DNA of 34,673 nt, taken from contig JANQVJ010000021.1 in NCBI GenBank assembly GCA_030730365.1, positions 1 through 34,673 of the forward strand, given 5' to 3'. Both the position numbers and the translations under genes were made by a program. A model generated the notes under the pieces. The model made no database searches. It saw only the letters and a list, made by a program, of their open reading frames with translations, and had not been told where the DNA came from. Position 1 is the stretch's first letter, and each line of letters begins with the position of its first letter. The stretch comes from Verrucomicrobiales bacterium. Its GTDB lineage: Bacteria > Verrucomicrobiota > Verrucomicrobiia > Verrucomicrobiales > DEV007. Below are positions 16,342-24,432 of the stretch, piece after piece.

Positions 16342-16754
16342 AAACGATCCTCTTCATCATCGCCCTCGCCTTCGGTGCTCTCTTCCTCTGGAGCGGTGTC
16401 GCCAAGATCAAGGACCCCGTTTCTTTTGCCGATGCGGTTCGTAATTACCGTCTCATCGGCGACCCCTTCGTCGCGGTCGCCGCGATCTTCATCCCCTGGG
16501 TCGAAGTCTTCGCCGCGATCGGAGTGATGACGGATCGCTTTCGCAAGGGCAGTGCCGCGATCCTGACCGTAAGCCTGATCGTCTTCACCACCGCCATCGT
16601 CATCGCCTGGGGGCGCGGGCTCGACATCACCTGCGGCTGTTTCGGGGATGAAGCGCCGATGAACTATCCCGTAAAGGTTGCCCAGAATGTCGGGCTGATG
16701 ATCGTCGGGATGCTTCTGTGGCGGGATTCATCGGGGAAGCGCAGAGTCACGTAG
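16338..16754 (+). CDS. MauE/DoxX-like membrane protein
   Basis: 138-aa protein with four predicted membrane helices (residues about 4-23, 45-67, 74-93, 111-130). It resembles the MauE/DoxX-like family: WSGVAKIKDPVSFADAVRNYRL at the first helix and loop, IPWVEVFAAIGV at the second, and a DITCGCFGDEA loop before the last helix. That Cys-Gly-Cys loop is a hallmark of MauE-like proteins thought to handle disulfide electrons. The ATG overlaps the glcF stop (ATGA), so it is the last gene of the glc operon. Its exact role is unknown; a redox-linked membrane function would fit the neighbours. Confidence 0.8.
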   Translation: MKTILFIIALAFGALFLWSGVAKIKDPVSFADAVRNYRLIGDPFVAVAAIFIPWVEVFAAIGVMTDRFRKGSAAILTVSLIVFTTAIVIAWGRGLDITCGCFGDEAPMNYPVKVAQNVGLMIVGMLLWRDSSGKRRVT

Positions 16755-16910
16755 CCGGAAAAGTTCGACGCTGCTTCCATCGAAACGGGTGCTCTTACCC
16801 TCCACGTGCCTCACGATACGCGGCTGCAATTTTTTCAAGGCCTGATCCACCCTCTTGGAAAAGCGGGGGCGGACCCGGAAGCCGTTGATGACTGGGACGG
16901 GTCGGCGGGA

Positions 16911-18473
16911 TCACTCGAATCGAAACGCCGCCACGGTCTTCGCGGTCCTCAGGAAAAAGTCTTTCCCGACGATCGCAGGCGAGGCGCAGTAGAGCGCACC
17001 GACCTTGGCCCGACCGAGCGGAGTGTAGTCTCCGGACGTCGCCTTGATGAGACTAACAAAGCCGCCTCGGTTCTCATAAACGAGCAGTTTCCCGTCGGAG
17101 AGCACGGGCGAAGAGATGGACGACTGGGCGGGACGCTCCCACTTTACCGATCCGGTCTCGAGATCAAGACACATGTGCCGGTCGCTCCCGAGATGGTAGA
17201 CCGCGCCCTCGTAGATGATGGGGCTGGCACCGTAGCGCTGCGCGAGAAAGCCGTGCGCCCAGCGCTCGGTCGCGCCCTCCGCCGTGAGACGATAGGCGAT
17301 GAGGTTTTTTCCGTCGAAGTTACTGCTTACGATGAGGTCATCGCCCGAAACGACAGGGGTGCCGTCGCCGCCGCCGGGGACCTGCCAGAGCGTCTCTCCG
17401 GTCGCCGCGTTAACGCCGATGAGATCCTTCTGCGAGTTGCAGATGATGACCTCTCTCCATGAAGCGGGGGAGGGATTCGAGCCTTTGACATCTGTATTTT
17501 TCCAAACCTCCGCTCCGGTCGCGGCATCGAAGGCGCTGAGGAAATTCTGCTGCAGATAGACCTTGCCGCCGACCACCAGAGGCGAAGAGGCGGGGCCCCT
17601 TCGGCCGGTGAGCGGCGCGCGCCAGATCTCTTTGCCGGTCGCGGCCTCGAGGCAGTAGAGGTTTTCGCTGAGGGCGGCGTAGACCTTGCCGTCAACGATC
17701 GCGGGGGTGCTCGACGAGGCGCGTCCGCTCGGGTATCCCGCCGTGTCGAATCGCCAGGCCTGCGCCCCCGTCGCGGCGTCGAGGGCGATGACGACATCGT
17801 CAGCGACCTTCTTCGTATTGGGGACCGCGGCGATGATCTGATCGGTGATCGCCGGATCGAAGTTCTGCGCCCTGACCCATTCCTCCATCGCCGCCTGATT
17901 CGGGTAGACTTCCTTCGAGACCGTGAGGAGCTGGTCGTAGACGGTCAGGGGAATCGCGCCGGGACCCTTTTTAAATCGTGAAATGATCCAGCCGCCGAGC
18001 GAGAGCTTCGTCTTTTCGTCGATATGATCGTCGACCCACTTTTTCGCCCACTCGTCGAGAGCCTCTCCGCGGAGACGACGGCTCAGATTGAGGCGGTCGG
18101 TTTCCATCTTTTCCACGATCTCTTTCGGCAGCGAACCGGTCCCGCGGTAGTCGAGTTTGGAAAGGACGTCGCCGTCGATGCGGCGGGTTTCGGTGGGTTC
18201 ATCCTTGTGCCAGACGACGGAGAGAAATACTTTTCCATCCGCGACCGCGACGCTGCCGTGACCACCATAGTGATCGCTCGGGATCTCGTCGGTGGTCTCC
18301 CAGAGCTTCGCCGGGGCGTTCTCTTCGGTGAGGGCGTCGGGCAGATTACCCTCGACCATGCTGACGCCGTTGCGCTGCGGGCCGCGCCACTGCGGCCAGT
18401 CGTCGGCGGAGAGAGGCGCGGGGAAGGGGACGAGACAGGTGAGAAGCAGGGCGGGTATGGGGAATAATTTCAT
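16911..18473 (-). CDS. Secreted PQQ-like beta-propeller protein
   Basis: 520-aa protein with a Sec signal peptide (MKLFPIPALLLTCLVPFPAPLSA, cleavage near residue 23) followed by DDWPQWRGPQRNGVS, the usual start of the PVC-group PQQ_2-repeat proteins. The C-terminal two thirds hold about six PQQ-like propeller blades, e.g. VIALDAATGAQAWRFDT, LYCLEAATGKEIWRAP, LSAFDAATGAEVWKN, LIGVNAATGETLWQVP and MCLDLETGSVKWERP. Between them, residues about 100-240 form a helical insert rich in Lys and Glu. The open frame extends to 18590, but the signal peptide fixes the ATG at 18473. Cofactor binding is not proven: many such propellers bind no PQQ and act as scaffolds. Divergent from the glycosyltransferase. 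Confidence 0.88.
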   Translation of the reverse strand: MKLFPIPALLLTCLVPFPAPLSADDWPQWRGPQRNGVSMVEGNLPDALTEENAPAKLWETTDEIPSDHYGGHGSVAVADGKVFLSVVWHKDEPTETRRIDGDVLSKLDYRGTGSLPKEIVEKMETDRLNLSRRLRGEALDEWAKKWVDDHIDEKTKLSLGGWIISRFKKGPGAIPLTVYDQLLTVSKEVYPNQAAMEEWVRAQNFDPAITDQIIAAVPNTKKVADDVVIALDAATGAQAWRFDTAGYPSGRASSSTPAIVDGKVYAALSENLYCLEAATGKEIWRAPLTGRRGPASSPLVVGGKVYLQQNFLSAFDAATGAEVWKNTDVKGSNPSPASWREVIICNSQKDLIGVNAATGETLWQVPGGGDGTPVVSGDDLIVSSNFDGKNLIAYRLTAEGATERWAHGFLAQRYGASPIIYEGAVYHLGSDRHMCLDLETGSVKWERPAQSSISSPVLSDGKLLVYENRGGFVSLIKATSGDYTPLGRAKVGALYCASPAIVGKDFFLRTAKTVAAFRFE

Positions 18474-18573
18474 CAGAGAGTTCACGGCATTGTCTGCTAC
18501 CTTAGCAAAAAGAAGCGCGAGTTTCACTGGCGCTATGATGGCCGGAAGGCGTAATTCGTGAAAGAGAAATCGA

Positions 18574-19890
18574 GTGAAATCGCATCCCAAAGTTGTCTAT
18601 ATCACCGCCGGAGCGGGTGGCATGTACTGCGGCAGTTGCCTGCGCGACAATGCCCTCGCTGCCGGTCTCTCGCGGCTCGGATGGGACGTCACCCTGCTGC
18701 CGCTCTACACGCCCATCCGCGTGGACGAGGAGGACCGCTCCGTCGATCAGGTTTTCTTCGGCGGGATCAACGTCTTCCTGCAGCAGAAGATCCCGCTCTT
18801 TCGCCATCTCCCCGCCTTCCTCGACCGCTGGCTCGACAATCCGCTCCTCATCAGGCGAGTCGCCTCGGGTGCCCTCTCCGTCAGTGCGAAAGAGCTCGGT
18901 TCGATGACGCTCTCCATGGTCAAGGGCGAAGACGGATTCCAGCGCAAGGAAGTCACCCGCCTCGTCCAGTGGCTTCGCGATGTGGCGAAGCCTGATCTCA
19001 TCTGCCTGACCAATCTCCTCGTGGGCGGCTCCATCCCTGCGTTGAAACGCGAACTCGGCATACCCGTCCTCGTGACCCTGCAGGGCGACGATGTCTTCCT
19101 CGACGAACTCATCGAACCGTGGAAAACGCTCGTCCTGACCGAAATGCGTCGACTCGCGCAGGAGGCCGACGGCTTTGTCACTTTCTCCGGCTTTTACCGC
19201 CATCACATGAGCACCATCCTCGACGTGCCCGAGGAAAAATTCTATCTCACCCCGCTCGGCGTGACCGTGTCCGAATTCGACGCCGTCTACGAAGCCCGCA
19301 AGGCCCGGGCACCGGGCAAGGTGATCGGTTACTTTGCCAGGCTTTCGCCGGAAAAGGGATTTGATATCGCGGTGGGGGCGTTCATCGAACTGGCCCGTCA
19401 GCATCCTGAAGCCCGCTTCCACGTCGGCGGCTGGCTCGCGGAAAAGGACCGCGCCTTTTACGAAGTGCAGATCGAGCGTATCGCCGCAGCCGGCTTGAGT
19501 GATCGCTTCCGCCACGTTGAGGCGCCTGACGGAGCCTCAAAGATGGCCTTCCTCGAGGAGATCGATGTCTTCACCGTGCCGGCCCGCTTCATCGAGCCGA
19601 AGGGCCTTTACCTGCTCGAGGCGATGGCCTGCGGACTGCCCGTCGTCGTGCCCGATCGAGGGGCTTTTCCCGAGATGATCCTCGCGAGCGGAGGGGGGCT
19701 CCTCTGCGAACCTGAAGACCCCGCCGACCTCGCCGGGCGAATCGCCGAACTGCTCGACGATCCGAGGCGAGCCGCCGCCATGGGCGAAAAAGGCCGCGTC
19801 TGGGTCGAGCGAGTAAACGACCGCAGCGGCATGGCCGAAGCCACGGCAAGAGTCTTCGAGGCGGTGTTGGCGCGGAGAAGAGAGGGTTGA
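18574..19890 (+). CDS. GT4-type glycosyltransferase
   Basis: 438-aa retaining glycosyltransferase of the GT-B fold. GTG 18574 is the first usable start because an in-frame TGA lies at 18559-18561. The N-terminal acceptor domain has YITAGAGGMYCGSCLRDNALAAGL. The Glycos_transf_1 domain begins near residue 245 with VIGYFARLSPEKGFDIAVGAF, and the nucleotide-sugar site is EPKGLYLLEAMACGLPVVVPDRGAFPEM with the E-x7-E pair. It has no transmembrane segment, so it acts in the cytoplasm or on the membrane face. Sugar donor and acceptor are unknown. It is divergent from the PQQ protein gene, and a small antitoxin-like ORF follows on the same strand after 63 bp. Confidence 0.9.
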   Translation: MKSHPKVVYITAGAGGMYCGSCLRDNALAAGLSRLGWDVTLLPLYTPIRVDEEDRSVDQVFFGGINVFLQQKIPLFRHLPAFLDRWLDNPLLIRRVASGALSVSAKELGSMTLSMVKGEDGFQRKEVTRLVQWLRDVAKPDLICLTNLLVGGSIPALKRELGIPVLVTLQGDDVFLDELIEPWKTLVLTEMRRLAQEADGFVTFSGFYRHHMSTILDVPEEKFYLTPLGVTVSEFDAVYEARKARAPGKVIGYFARLSPEKGFDIAVGAFIELARQHPEARFHVGGWLAEKDRAFYEVQIERIAAAGLSDRFRHVEAPDGASKMAFLEEIDVFTVPARFIEPKGLYLLEAMACGLPVVVPDRGAFPEMILASGGGLLCEPEDPADLAGRIAELLDDPRRAAAMGEKGRVWVERVNDRSGMAEATARVFEAVLARRREG

Positions 19891-19953
19891 GTGGGGGAGT
19901 GAACTCTCTCGCACGGCGTTGACCCCCGGGAGAAACGCCAGTAAACTCAACCA

Positions 19954-20205
19954 GTGACCACCCTCAGCAAAGAAGCCGATCTTGGCTCTCTGGGCCTCCC
20001 CACCGGGGAGCATTGGGTGAAGTTTCATGTGGAAGGCGATGCCATCTCTTTCGAGGTGGCGGCGTCGAAGGTTTCTCAGCCAGCCGCGGAACCACGGGAA
20101 CGCAAACCCTCCGGTTTTGTCGAGCGCTGGGGCGGGACCGCACGGAAGATCGAGGACTCCTCAGACGGGTGAATCACGCACATCAACGAGAAGCACCTGC
20201 GCTGA
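19954..20205 (+). pseudogene. AbrB/SpoVT-type antitoxin-like gene with premature stop
   Basis: From GTG 19954 the frame runs 72 codons to TGA 20170-20172. The translation looks like the second half of AbrB/MazE-type antitoxins: WVKFHVEGDAISFEVA followed by PSGFVERWGGTARKIEDSSDG. After the TGA, the same frame goes on with ITHINEKHLR and a second TGA at 20203-20205. Proteins of this kind typically end in a KHL-type tail, so the first TGA probably interrupts a former Trp codon (TGG). The following ATG at 20207 opens only a short frame with no PIN-toxin features, so the toxin partner seems lost. If the first stop is natural, this is simply a 72-aa protein. The family call is by resemblance only. 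Confidence 0.5.
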
Positions 20206-20380
20206 GATGCCATGTGTGCTTTTAATGATGACGCCGGAAGAACTTCCTGCCGCCAACCCGCGAGGCGGCGCTGGCGGAGAGGCAAAAGAGTTAAACGGGT
20301 GAGAGACCCCCGCTTGGTCGGGGAACCGTTTGCCTGCCTCATGACCGGGTAGAGAGGCTAGGGAACTGAAGAGCGTTTTC

Positions 20381-21772
20381 TCACGCCCCCACGATTTCGC
20401 GAAGGGGCACGCCGCTGTCCGTGACGAGGCGCGGCCGCTGGATCGGATCGAGGAATTCGTGGTGCGGGTCGATCCCCAGTAAATGCAGAATGGTCGCAGC
20501 GAGGTCCGGCGGGCGGACGGGGCGCTCGTCGGGGAAAGCCCCGATCTTGTCGCTCGCGCCGATGACTTGGCCTTCGATGCCCGCCCCGGCGAGGGCTACC
20601 GAGAAGACGCTGCCCCAGTGATCGCGGCCTCCGGATTTGTTGATCTTTGGAGTGCGGCCGAATTCGCCCATCACCACGACGAGCGTTTCATCGAGCAGTC
20701 CACTTTCCGCAAGTTCATCGAGAAGCGCATCAAAAGCCTGATCGAAACGGGGACACAATCGATCACGGAGATTTTTCTCGTTGTTCTGGTGCGTGTCCCA
20801 CATCGGGCTGCCGGTGGATTCGTCGTCGTCGCGGGACCAATTCACCTGCACGAGGCGCACCCCTGCCTCGACGAGGCGACGGGCCATCAGAACGCTTTGA
20901 CCGAATTGATTGCGACCGTAGCGGTCGCGCATGGAATCCGTTTCCCGTGCGAGGTCGAGGGCGGCGCGGCTGCTATCGGAGTGCAAAAGATCGAAGGCGC
21001 GCCGGTGCATCAGATCGAATTCCGCAGCGGCGGTGGAGCCGATGATAGACTGGCGTTGCCGCTCGATTGCGTCGCGCAGTTCCATGCGGTCATGCAGGCG
21101 GAGGGTGCTCATGCCCTCGGCGAATTCGAGCCCTTCGATGCTGACTTTCTCCGCCGCCGGATTGCATTTGAGTACCTGTGGCTGCCATGTCGGACCCATA
21201 AAACCGGCCGTCTGGCAGGGCCAGTGGATGTTCCCGGTGTTGTAGATGAGACCGGGCAGGATCACCGACGAGAGCGGCGAGGCCGGGTTGGGATTCAAGG
21301 CCCCGACGACGGAAGCCAGACTCGGCCAGTCCTGCGCGCTCGGGGGAACGTTCTCCGCCTTGCTCGGCGGCAGATAACCCGAGAGCATGAAGGCCCCGCT
21401 CGTGGAATGGGCGTGGATGTCCGTCGTCATCGAGCGGATCAGCGCGACCCGGTGCATCTGCTTCGCCGTGCGCGGCAGCAGTTCGCTGAGATGCAGTCCC
21501 GGCACGCTCGTGCGGATCGACCCTATCGTGCCGCGGATCTCGGCGGGGGCGTCGGGCTTCGGATCAAAGGTGTCGTGCTGGGGTGGTCCGCCGCTGAGGA
21601 AGATCAGCACGCAGGATTTGGCCCGCCCGAAAGAGGATGGTTTGGCAAGGGCTGCGGCCGAGTCCGCCCGGAGGAGGGACGGCAGGCTCAAGCCAAGGGC
21701 GCCGAGACCACCGGCACGCAGCCACTCGCGACGGGTGGGTTGGGTGATAGGAGAGGGTGGACTTGGGCGCAT
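20381..21772 (-). CDS. DUF1501 family secreted protein (Tat signal)
   Basis: 463-aa protein of the DUF1501 family, an alkaline-phosphatase/sulfatase-like fold that is abundant in Planctomycetes and Verrucomicrobia. A twin-arginine signal is visible: TRREWLRAGGLGALGLSLPSLL. Core motifs are SCVLIFLSGGPPQHDTFDPKPDAP, HAHSTSGAFMLSGYLP, RLVEAGVRLVQVNWSRDDD, WDTHQNNEKNL, LDETLVVVMGEFGRTPKIN and GRDHWGSVFSVALAGAGI. These proteins usually pair with a DUF1549/DUF1553 cytochrome-like partner in one operon. None is here; the downstream neighbour is the antitoxin remnant on the other strand, and a 35-codon C-terminal tail of another DUF1501 gene lies just upstream. The substrate is unknown. Confidence 0.9.
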   Translation of the reverse strand: MRPSPPSPITQPTRREWLRAGGLGALGLSLPSLLRADSAAALAKPSSFGRAKSCVLIFLSGGPPQHDTFDPKPDAPAEIRGTIGSIRTSVPGLHLSELLPRTAKQMHRVALIRSMTTDIHAHSTSGAFMLSGYLPPSKAENVPPSAQDWPSLASVVGALNPNPASPLSSVILPGLIYNTGNIHWPCQTAGFMGPTWQPQVLKCNPAAEKVSIEGLEFAEGMSTLRLHDRMELRDAIERQRQSIIGSTAAAEFDLMHRRAFDLLHSDSSRAALDLARETDSMRDRYGRNQFGQSVLMARRLVEAGVRLVQVNWSRDDDESTGSPMWDTHQNNEKNLRDRLCPRFDQAFDALLDELAESGLLDETLVVVMGEFGRTPKINKSGGRDHWGSVFSVALAGAGIEGQVIGASDKIGAFPDERPVRPPDLAATILHLLGIDPHHEFLDPIQRPRLVTDSGVPLREIVGA

Positions 21773-21854
21773 GCGGTCGGGACGATATCGAGTCGATTTG
21801 CGGTTGATCGTATCAGAAAGCGGCCTCCGGAAAGAATGGCGGATTTGCGGCGCC

Positions 21855-21959
21855 TCAGACGAGCACCTCCCTCACGACATGTCCATGCACGTCCGTAAGC
21901 CGCCGGTCCACTCCGTTCGTGCGCACGGTGAGTTTCTCGTGATCAATGCCCAACTTCAC
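21855..21959 (-). pseudogene. C-terminal remnant of a second DUF1501 gene
   Basis: Directly after the TGA of the AraC-type gene, in the same frame, 34 codons encode [15 protein letters not shown] and [16 protein letters not shown] before a TGA at 21855-21857. This matches the usual end of longer DUF1501 proteins (LG-DHE-LT...G-D-RLTDV-G-VV). Nothing else of the gene is present. It is a stranded 3' end, probably left by a deletion or by insertion of the regulator gene. It is not the tail of the intact DUF1501 gene below it, which has its own ending. Confidence 0.6.
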
Positions 21960-22703
21960 TCACCCCCGCTTCCGATAGGTCGCCGGGGTGATCCCCATGT
22001 GCTTGCGGAAGTGCTGGGTGAAGGCGCTCTGGTCGCAGAAGCCGAAGTCGAGGGCAATCTCGGCGATGGGTTTGTCGCTTGAGCGGAGAACCTCGCAGGC
22101 GGCCTGGATGCGGGTCTTGATGAGAAAGGTACGGGGATTGGTCCCGAAGACTTCGCGGAAGCGGCGGTTGAACTGCCGAACCGACATTCCGATTCGCTTC
22201 GCGAGATCGGTGAGATTGACAGGCTCGTGAAAATGGTCGCGGATGTAGCTGACAGCACGATCGATCTGGAGATGCGGTGTCAGAGCGGATCGACCTCCCG
22301 AGTAACTCTGCACCGTGCCCATCACGCCGATGACGGATCCGTCGCGACCGAAGACGGGGAACTTGTTCGTGAGATACCAGTCGGGGAGGCCTTGGCTGTT
22401 GAAAAAGAGCTCGATGATTTTGAGCTTCGGTTTTCCCGTGGCCATGACTTCTTCGTCGTCTTCACGGAACTTGCGGGCTAGTTGGGCAGGGAAGAGTTCG
22501 AAGTCGTTTTTCCCGATGAGGTCAGATTCGCTCACGCAGTCGAGTCGCTCCCAAAAGGCTCGGTTGGCCGAGACGATAAGAAAATCCCGATTTTTCGCAA
22601 AGAAAGAAACCCCGGGAAGATGATCGAAGAGCACTTCGAAATGCGTTTTCGGGGAAACGCGGGAAAGAAAGTCCGACTTGAGTGTTTCCGTATCTGTCGC
22701 CAT
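21960..22703 (-). CDS. AraC-family regulator with N-terminal PAS domain
   Basis: From ATG 22703 the protein is 247 aa; an in-frame ATG at 22742 would add 13 residues. Residues about 20-135 form a PAS-like sensor: LFDHLPGVSFFAKNRDFLIVSANRAFWERL, SDLIGKNDFELFPAQLARKFREDDEEVMATG and WYLTNKFPVFGRDGSVIGVMGTVQSYS. The C-terminal ~100 residues are an AraC double helix-turn-helix: RAVSYIRDHFHEPVNLTDLAKRIGMSVRQFNRRF, then CEVLRSSDKPIAEIALDFGFCDQSAFTQHFRKHMGITPATYR. Ligand and targets are unknown. It sits upstream of the DUF1501 genes on the same strand, so it may control them, and its promoter lies in the AT-rich region shared with the dcw operon. Confidence 0.9.
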   Translation of the reverse strand: MATDTETLKSDFLSRVSPKTHFEVLFDHLPGVSFFAKNRDFLIVSANRAFWERLDCVSESDLIGKNDFELFPAQLARKFREDDEEVMATGKPKLKIIELFFNSQGLPDWYLTNKFPVFGRDGSVIGVMGTVQSYSGGRSALTPHLQIDRAVSYIRDHFHEPVNLTDLAKRIGMSVRQFNRRFREVFGTNPRTFLIKTRIQAACEVLRSSDKPIAEIALDFGFCDQSAFTQHFRKHMGITPATYRKRG

Positions 22704-22972
22704 GGGACCCTCGTGGAGGTTAATCCATGGCCGAAATCTCACAATGGGGAAGCGGATACGGGGTTGCGCGCGGGTGGCAAGGGAAAGGAACGTCCGAAGC
22801 AGTCAGGAAAGACGAAATTACTACGGAAATCTTTAATTTTAGGCTTGCCTTATAAGAGTTAGAGACAATATAGTGAGTTATTCATAGTTTTCTAAATTAT
22901 GATATTTATAACCCGAGTTGCCCCTCGGATCTGAATTTCAATAGTAACCGCATTTTAAGCCCTGTTCACCAC
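22704..22972. other. AT-rich divergent intergenic region before the dcw operon
   Basis: 270 bp between the AraC-type gene and rsmH. The stretch from about 22810 to 22960 is markedly AT-rich compared with its surroundings. No mraZ, the usual first gene of dcw clusters, is present here. Confidence 0.7.
22845..22874 (+). promoter_or_regulatory. Possible sigma-70-type promoter of the dcw operon
   Basis: TTGCCT (22845-22850) and TATAGT (22869-22874) are separated by 18 bp within the AT-rich region, about 100 bp before the first rsmH start candidate. The match is moderate and the sigma factor consensus for this organism is not known. Confidence 0.3.
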
Positions 22973-24073
22973 ATGATCATCCCCATCAAGCCCTGGCTCG
23001 ATCTAGCAAATAGTAAGGGGGCTGCCGCGCTCGCGGGGAGGCGGAGTGATGCCTGGAACGGGCTCGCCATGAGCTCGAATGTGGATTTCGAGGAGTCGGA
23101 TCTGCCCTTCCGCACGGGCCCCGGGGGCTTACTCTGCGCCAACTTCAATCATCGTATGGAATTTTACCACGACCCCATCCTTGCCCCGGAGATCCTCGAG
23201 GCCATGCAACCGGTCGCCGGAAAGCAGATCTTCGACGGTACCTTAGGCGGTGGGGGCCACGCTGAAATACTCCTGCGCAATGGGGCGCACGTCATCGGGT
23301 GCGATCAGGATCAAGATGCTCTCGACTATGCTGAGCGTCGCCTTTCTGCTTACGATGACGCGTTTCTCCCGGTGCGGGGAAATTTCCGTGAGATGGATCA
23401 AATTCTTGCGGGTCTTGGTATCGGGCACGTTGACGGTATCCTCCTCGATCTGGGTGTGTCCTCACGTCAGCTCGATAACCCGGCGCGCGGATTCTCCTTT
23501 CGTGAAAATGGTCCTCTCGACATGCGCATGGATGATAGGGCGGCTCTCTCTGCCAAAGAACTCGTCAACGAGTGGGCCGAGGATGAGCTTATTCGTATCT
23601 TCCGCGAGTATGGGGAAGAGCGACGGGCGGCCCGTGTCGCCCGCGAGATCGTGAAGGCGCGTGCGATCAAGCCGATTGAGACCACGTTTGAGCTGTCTGA
23701 AGTGGTAGGGCGCGCCATCCCTAAGACTTCGGCGAAGAATCCTGCGACAAAAGTTTTCCAGGCGATTCGCATTGCGGTGAATGCGGAGCTCGAGGTGCTC
23801 GAGGTCGCTCTGGAAAAGGCGGTTGAGCTCCTTGCTCCTAAGGGGGTGCTTGCGATTATCACCTTCCACTCGCTTGAGGATCGCATCGTGAAGCGGTTCA
23901 TGCATCGCCGCAGCAATCCCTTTATTGACCGGCCCGAGTGGTCTGAGCCCCGGTCAAATCCCGACTTTTGCTTTCACCTCCCGAGTCGTCGTGCGATCGA
24001 GCCCGAAGAGGCAGAGACTCGCAGGAACTCTCGCTCGCGCAGTGCGAAACTGCGTATCGCGATCAAGGCTTGA
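22973..24073 (+). CDS. rsmH: 16S rRNA m4C1402 methyltransferase
   Basis: SAM-dependent methylase (MraW) that modifies C1402 of 16S rRNA. The open frame from ATG 22973 gives 366 aa, longer than the usual ~310. Family homology begins at MEFYHDPILAPEILEAM (ATG 23156, 305 aa), so the first 61 residues are either a real extension or untranslated; no ribosome-binding site decides this. Motifs are FDGTLGGGGHAEILL, VIGCDQDQDAL, GILLDLGVSSRQLDNPARGFSF, GPLDMRMD, NEWAEDELIRIFREYGEERRA, TKVFQAIRIAVNAEL and GVLAIITFHSLEDRIVKRF. It is the first gene of the dcw operon, 8 nt before ftsL. mraZ is absent. Confidence 0.93.
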   Translation: MIIPIKPWLDLANSKGAAALAGRRSDAWNGLAMSSNVDFEESDLPFRTGPGGLLCANFNHRMEFYHDPILAPEILEAMQPVAGKQIFDGTLGGGGHAEILLRNGAHVIGCDQDQDALDYAERRLSAYDDAFLPVRGNFREMDQILAGLGIGHVDGILLDLGVSSRQLDNPARGFSFRENGPLDMRMDDRAALSAKELVNEWAEDELIRIFREYGEERRAARVAREIVKARAIKPIETTFELSEVVGRAIPKTSAKNPATKVFQAIRIAVNAELEVLEVALEKAVELLAPKGVLAIITFHSLEDRIVKRFMHRRSNPFIDRPEWSEPRSNPDFCFHLPSRRAIEPEEAETRRNSRSRSAKLRIAIKA

Positions 24074-24081
24074 ACTCAATC

Positions 24082-24423
24082 ATGGAAAACAGAAATCGAT
24101 ACAAAAATCGCGTCGGCTGGGTCATGATGATTCGCCTTGTTCTCGCGGGCGGATTGCTCTTCGCGACGGGTGCTGGGTTCGTTCTTGTCCGCAATCAGCA
24201 TGTCATCACCGGGAATGAAATCGGCGCGACCGAGCAGGAAATCGTGGCCCTCGACCAGGAGATCGAACTCTGGGAGCTTCGCATCGCCGCGGTGCGTGAT
24301 CGTCACGAACTCTCGCGCCGCCTCCGTTGGGCACAGAGTGACCTCAAGGATATCGACCTTTCAAAGGTAATCGAAATTGAAACCCGTCCGAGTCTCGAGG
24401 GACCGGTCGCGAGCGCTTACTGA
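24082..24423 (+). CDS. ftsL: FtsL-like cell division protein
   Basis: 113-aa bitopic protein. It has a short basic N-terminus (MENRNRYKNRVG), one transmembrane helix (about residues 13-37) and a periplasmic segment with coiled-coil character (GATEQEIVALDQEIELWELRIAAVRDRHELSRRL). FtsL is poorly conserved in sequence. The call rests on topology, size and position between rsmH and ftsI, which is where ftsL sits in dcw clusters. In known systems FtsL joins FtsB and FtsQ and activates FtsW-FtsI. ATG 24082 is chosen because the upstream part of the open frame overlaps rsmH. Confidence 0.75.
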   Translation: MENRNRYKNRVGWVMMIRLVLAGGLLFATGAGFVLVRNQHVITGNEIGATEQEIVALDQEIELWELRIAAVRDRHELSRRLRWAQSDLKDIDLSKVIEIETRPSLEGPVASAY

Positions 24424-24432
24424 GGAACAATT

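Noticed and set aside
16728..16910. 61 codons open in the same frame after the stop of the PQQ-like protein (containing QALKKLQPRIVRHVEGKS)
   Set aside because: No good start codon with a ribosome site, no known family, and it runs antisense into the end of the MauE-like gene; chance remains likely.
20170..20172. TGA read as tryptophan (code change or recoding)
   Set aside because: TGA is the normal stop of many intact genes here (for example lpxB, murE, murF), so a local nonsense change is simpler.
20303..20325. CCCCG-CTTGGT-CGGGG hairpin as a terminator for the antitoxin-like gene
   Set aside because: Short stem and no T-run after it on either strand.
20483..21898. 471-codon plus-strand open frame antisense to the DUF1501 gene
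   Set aside because: Shadow of a gene with a Tat signal and family motifs on the other strand.
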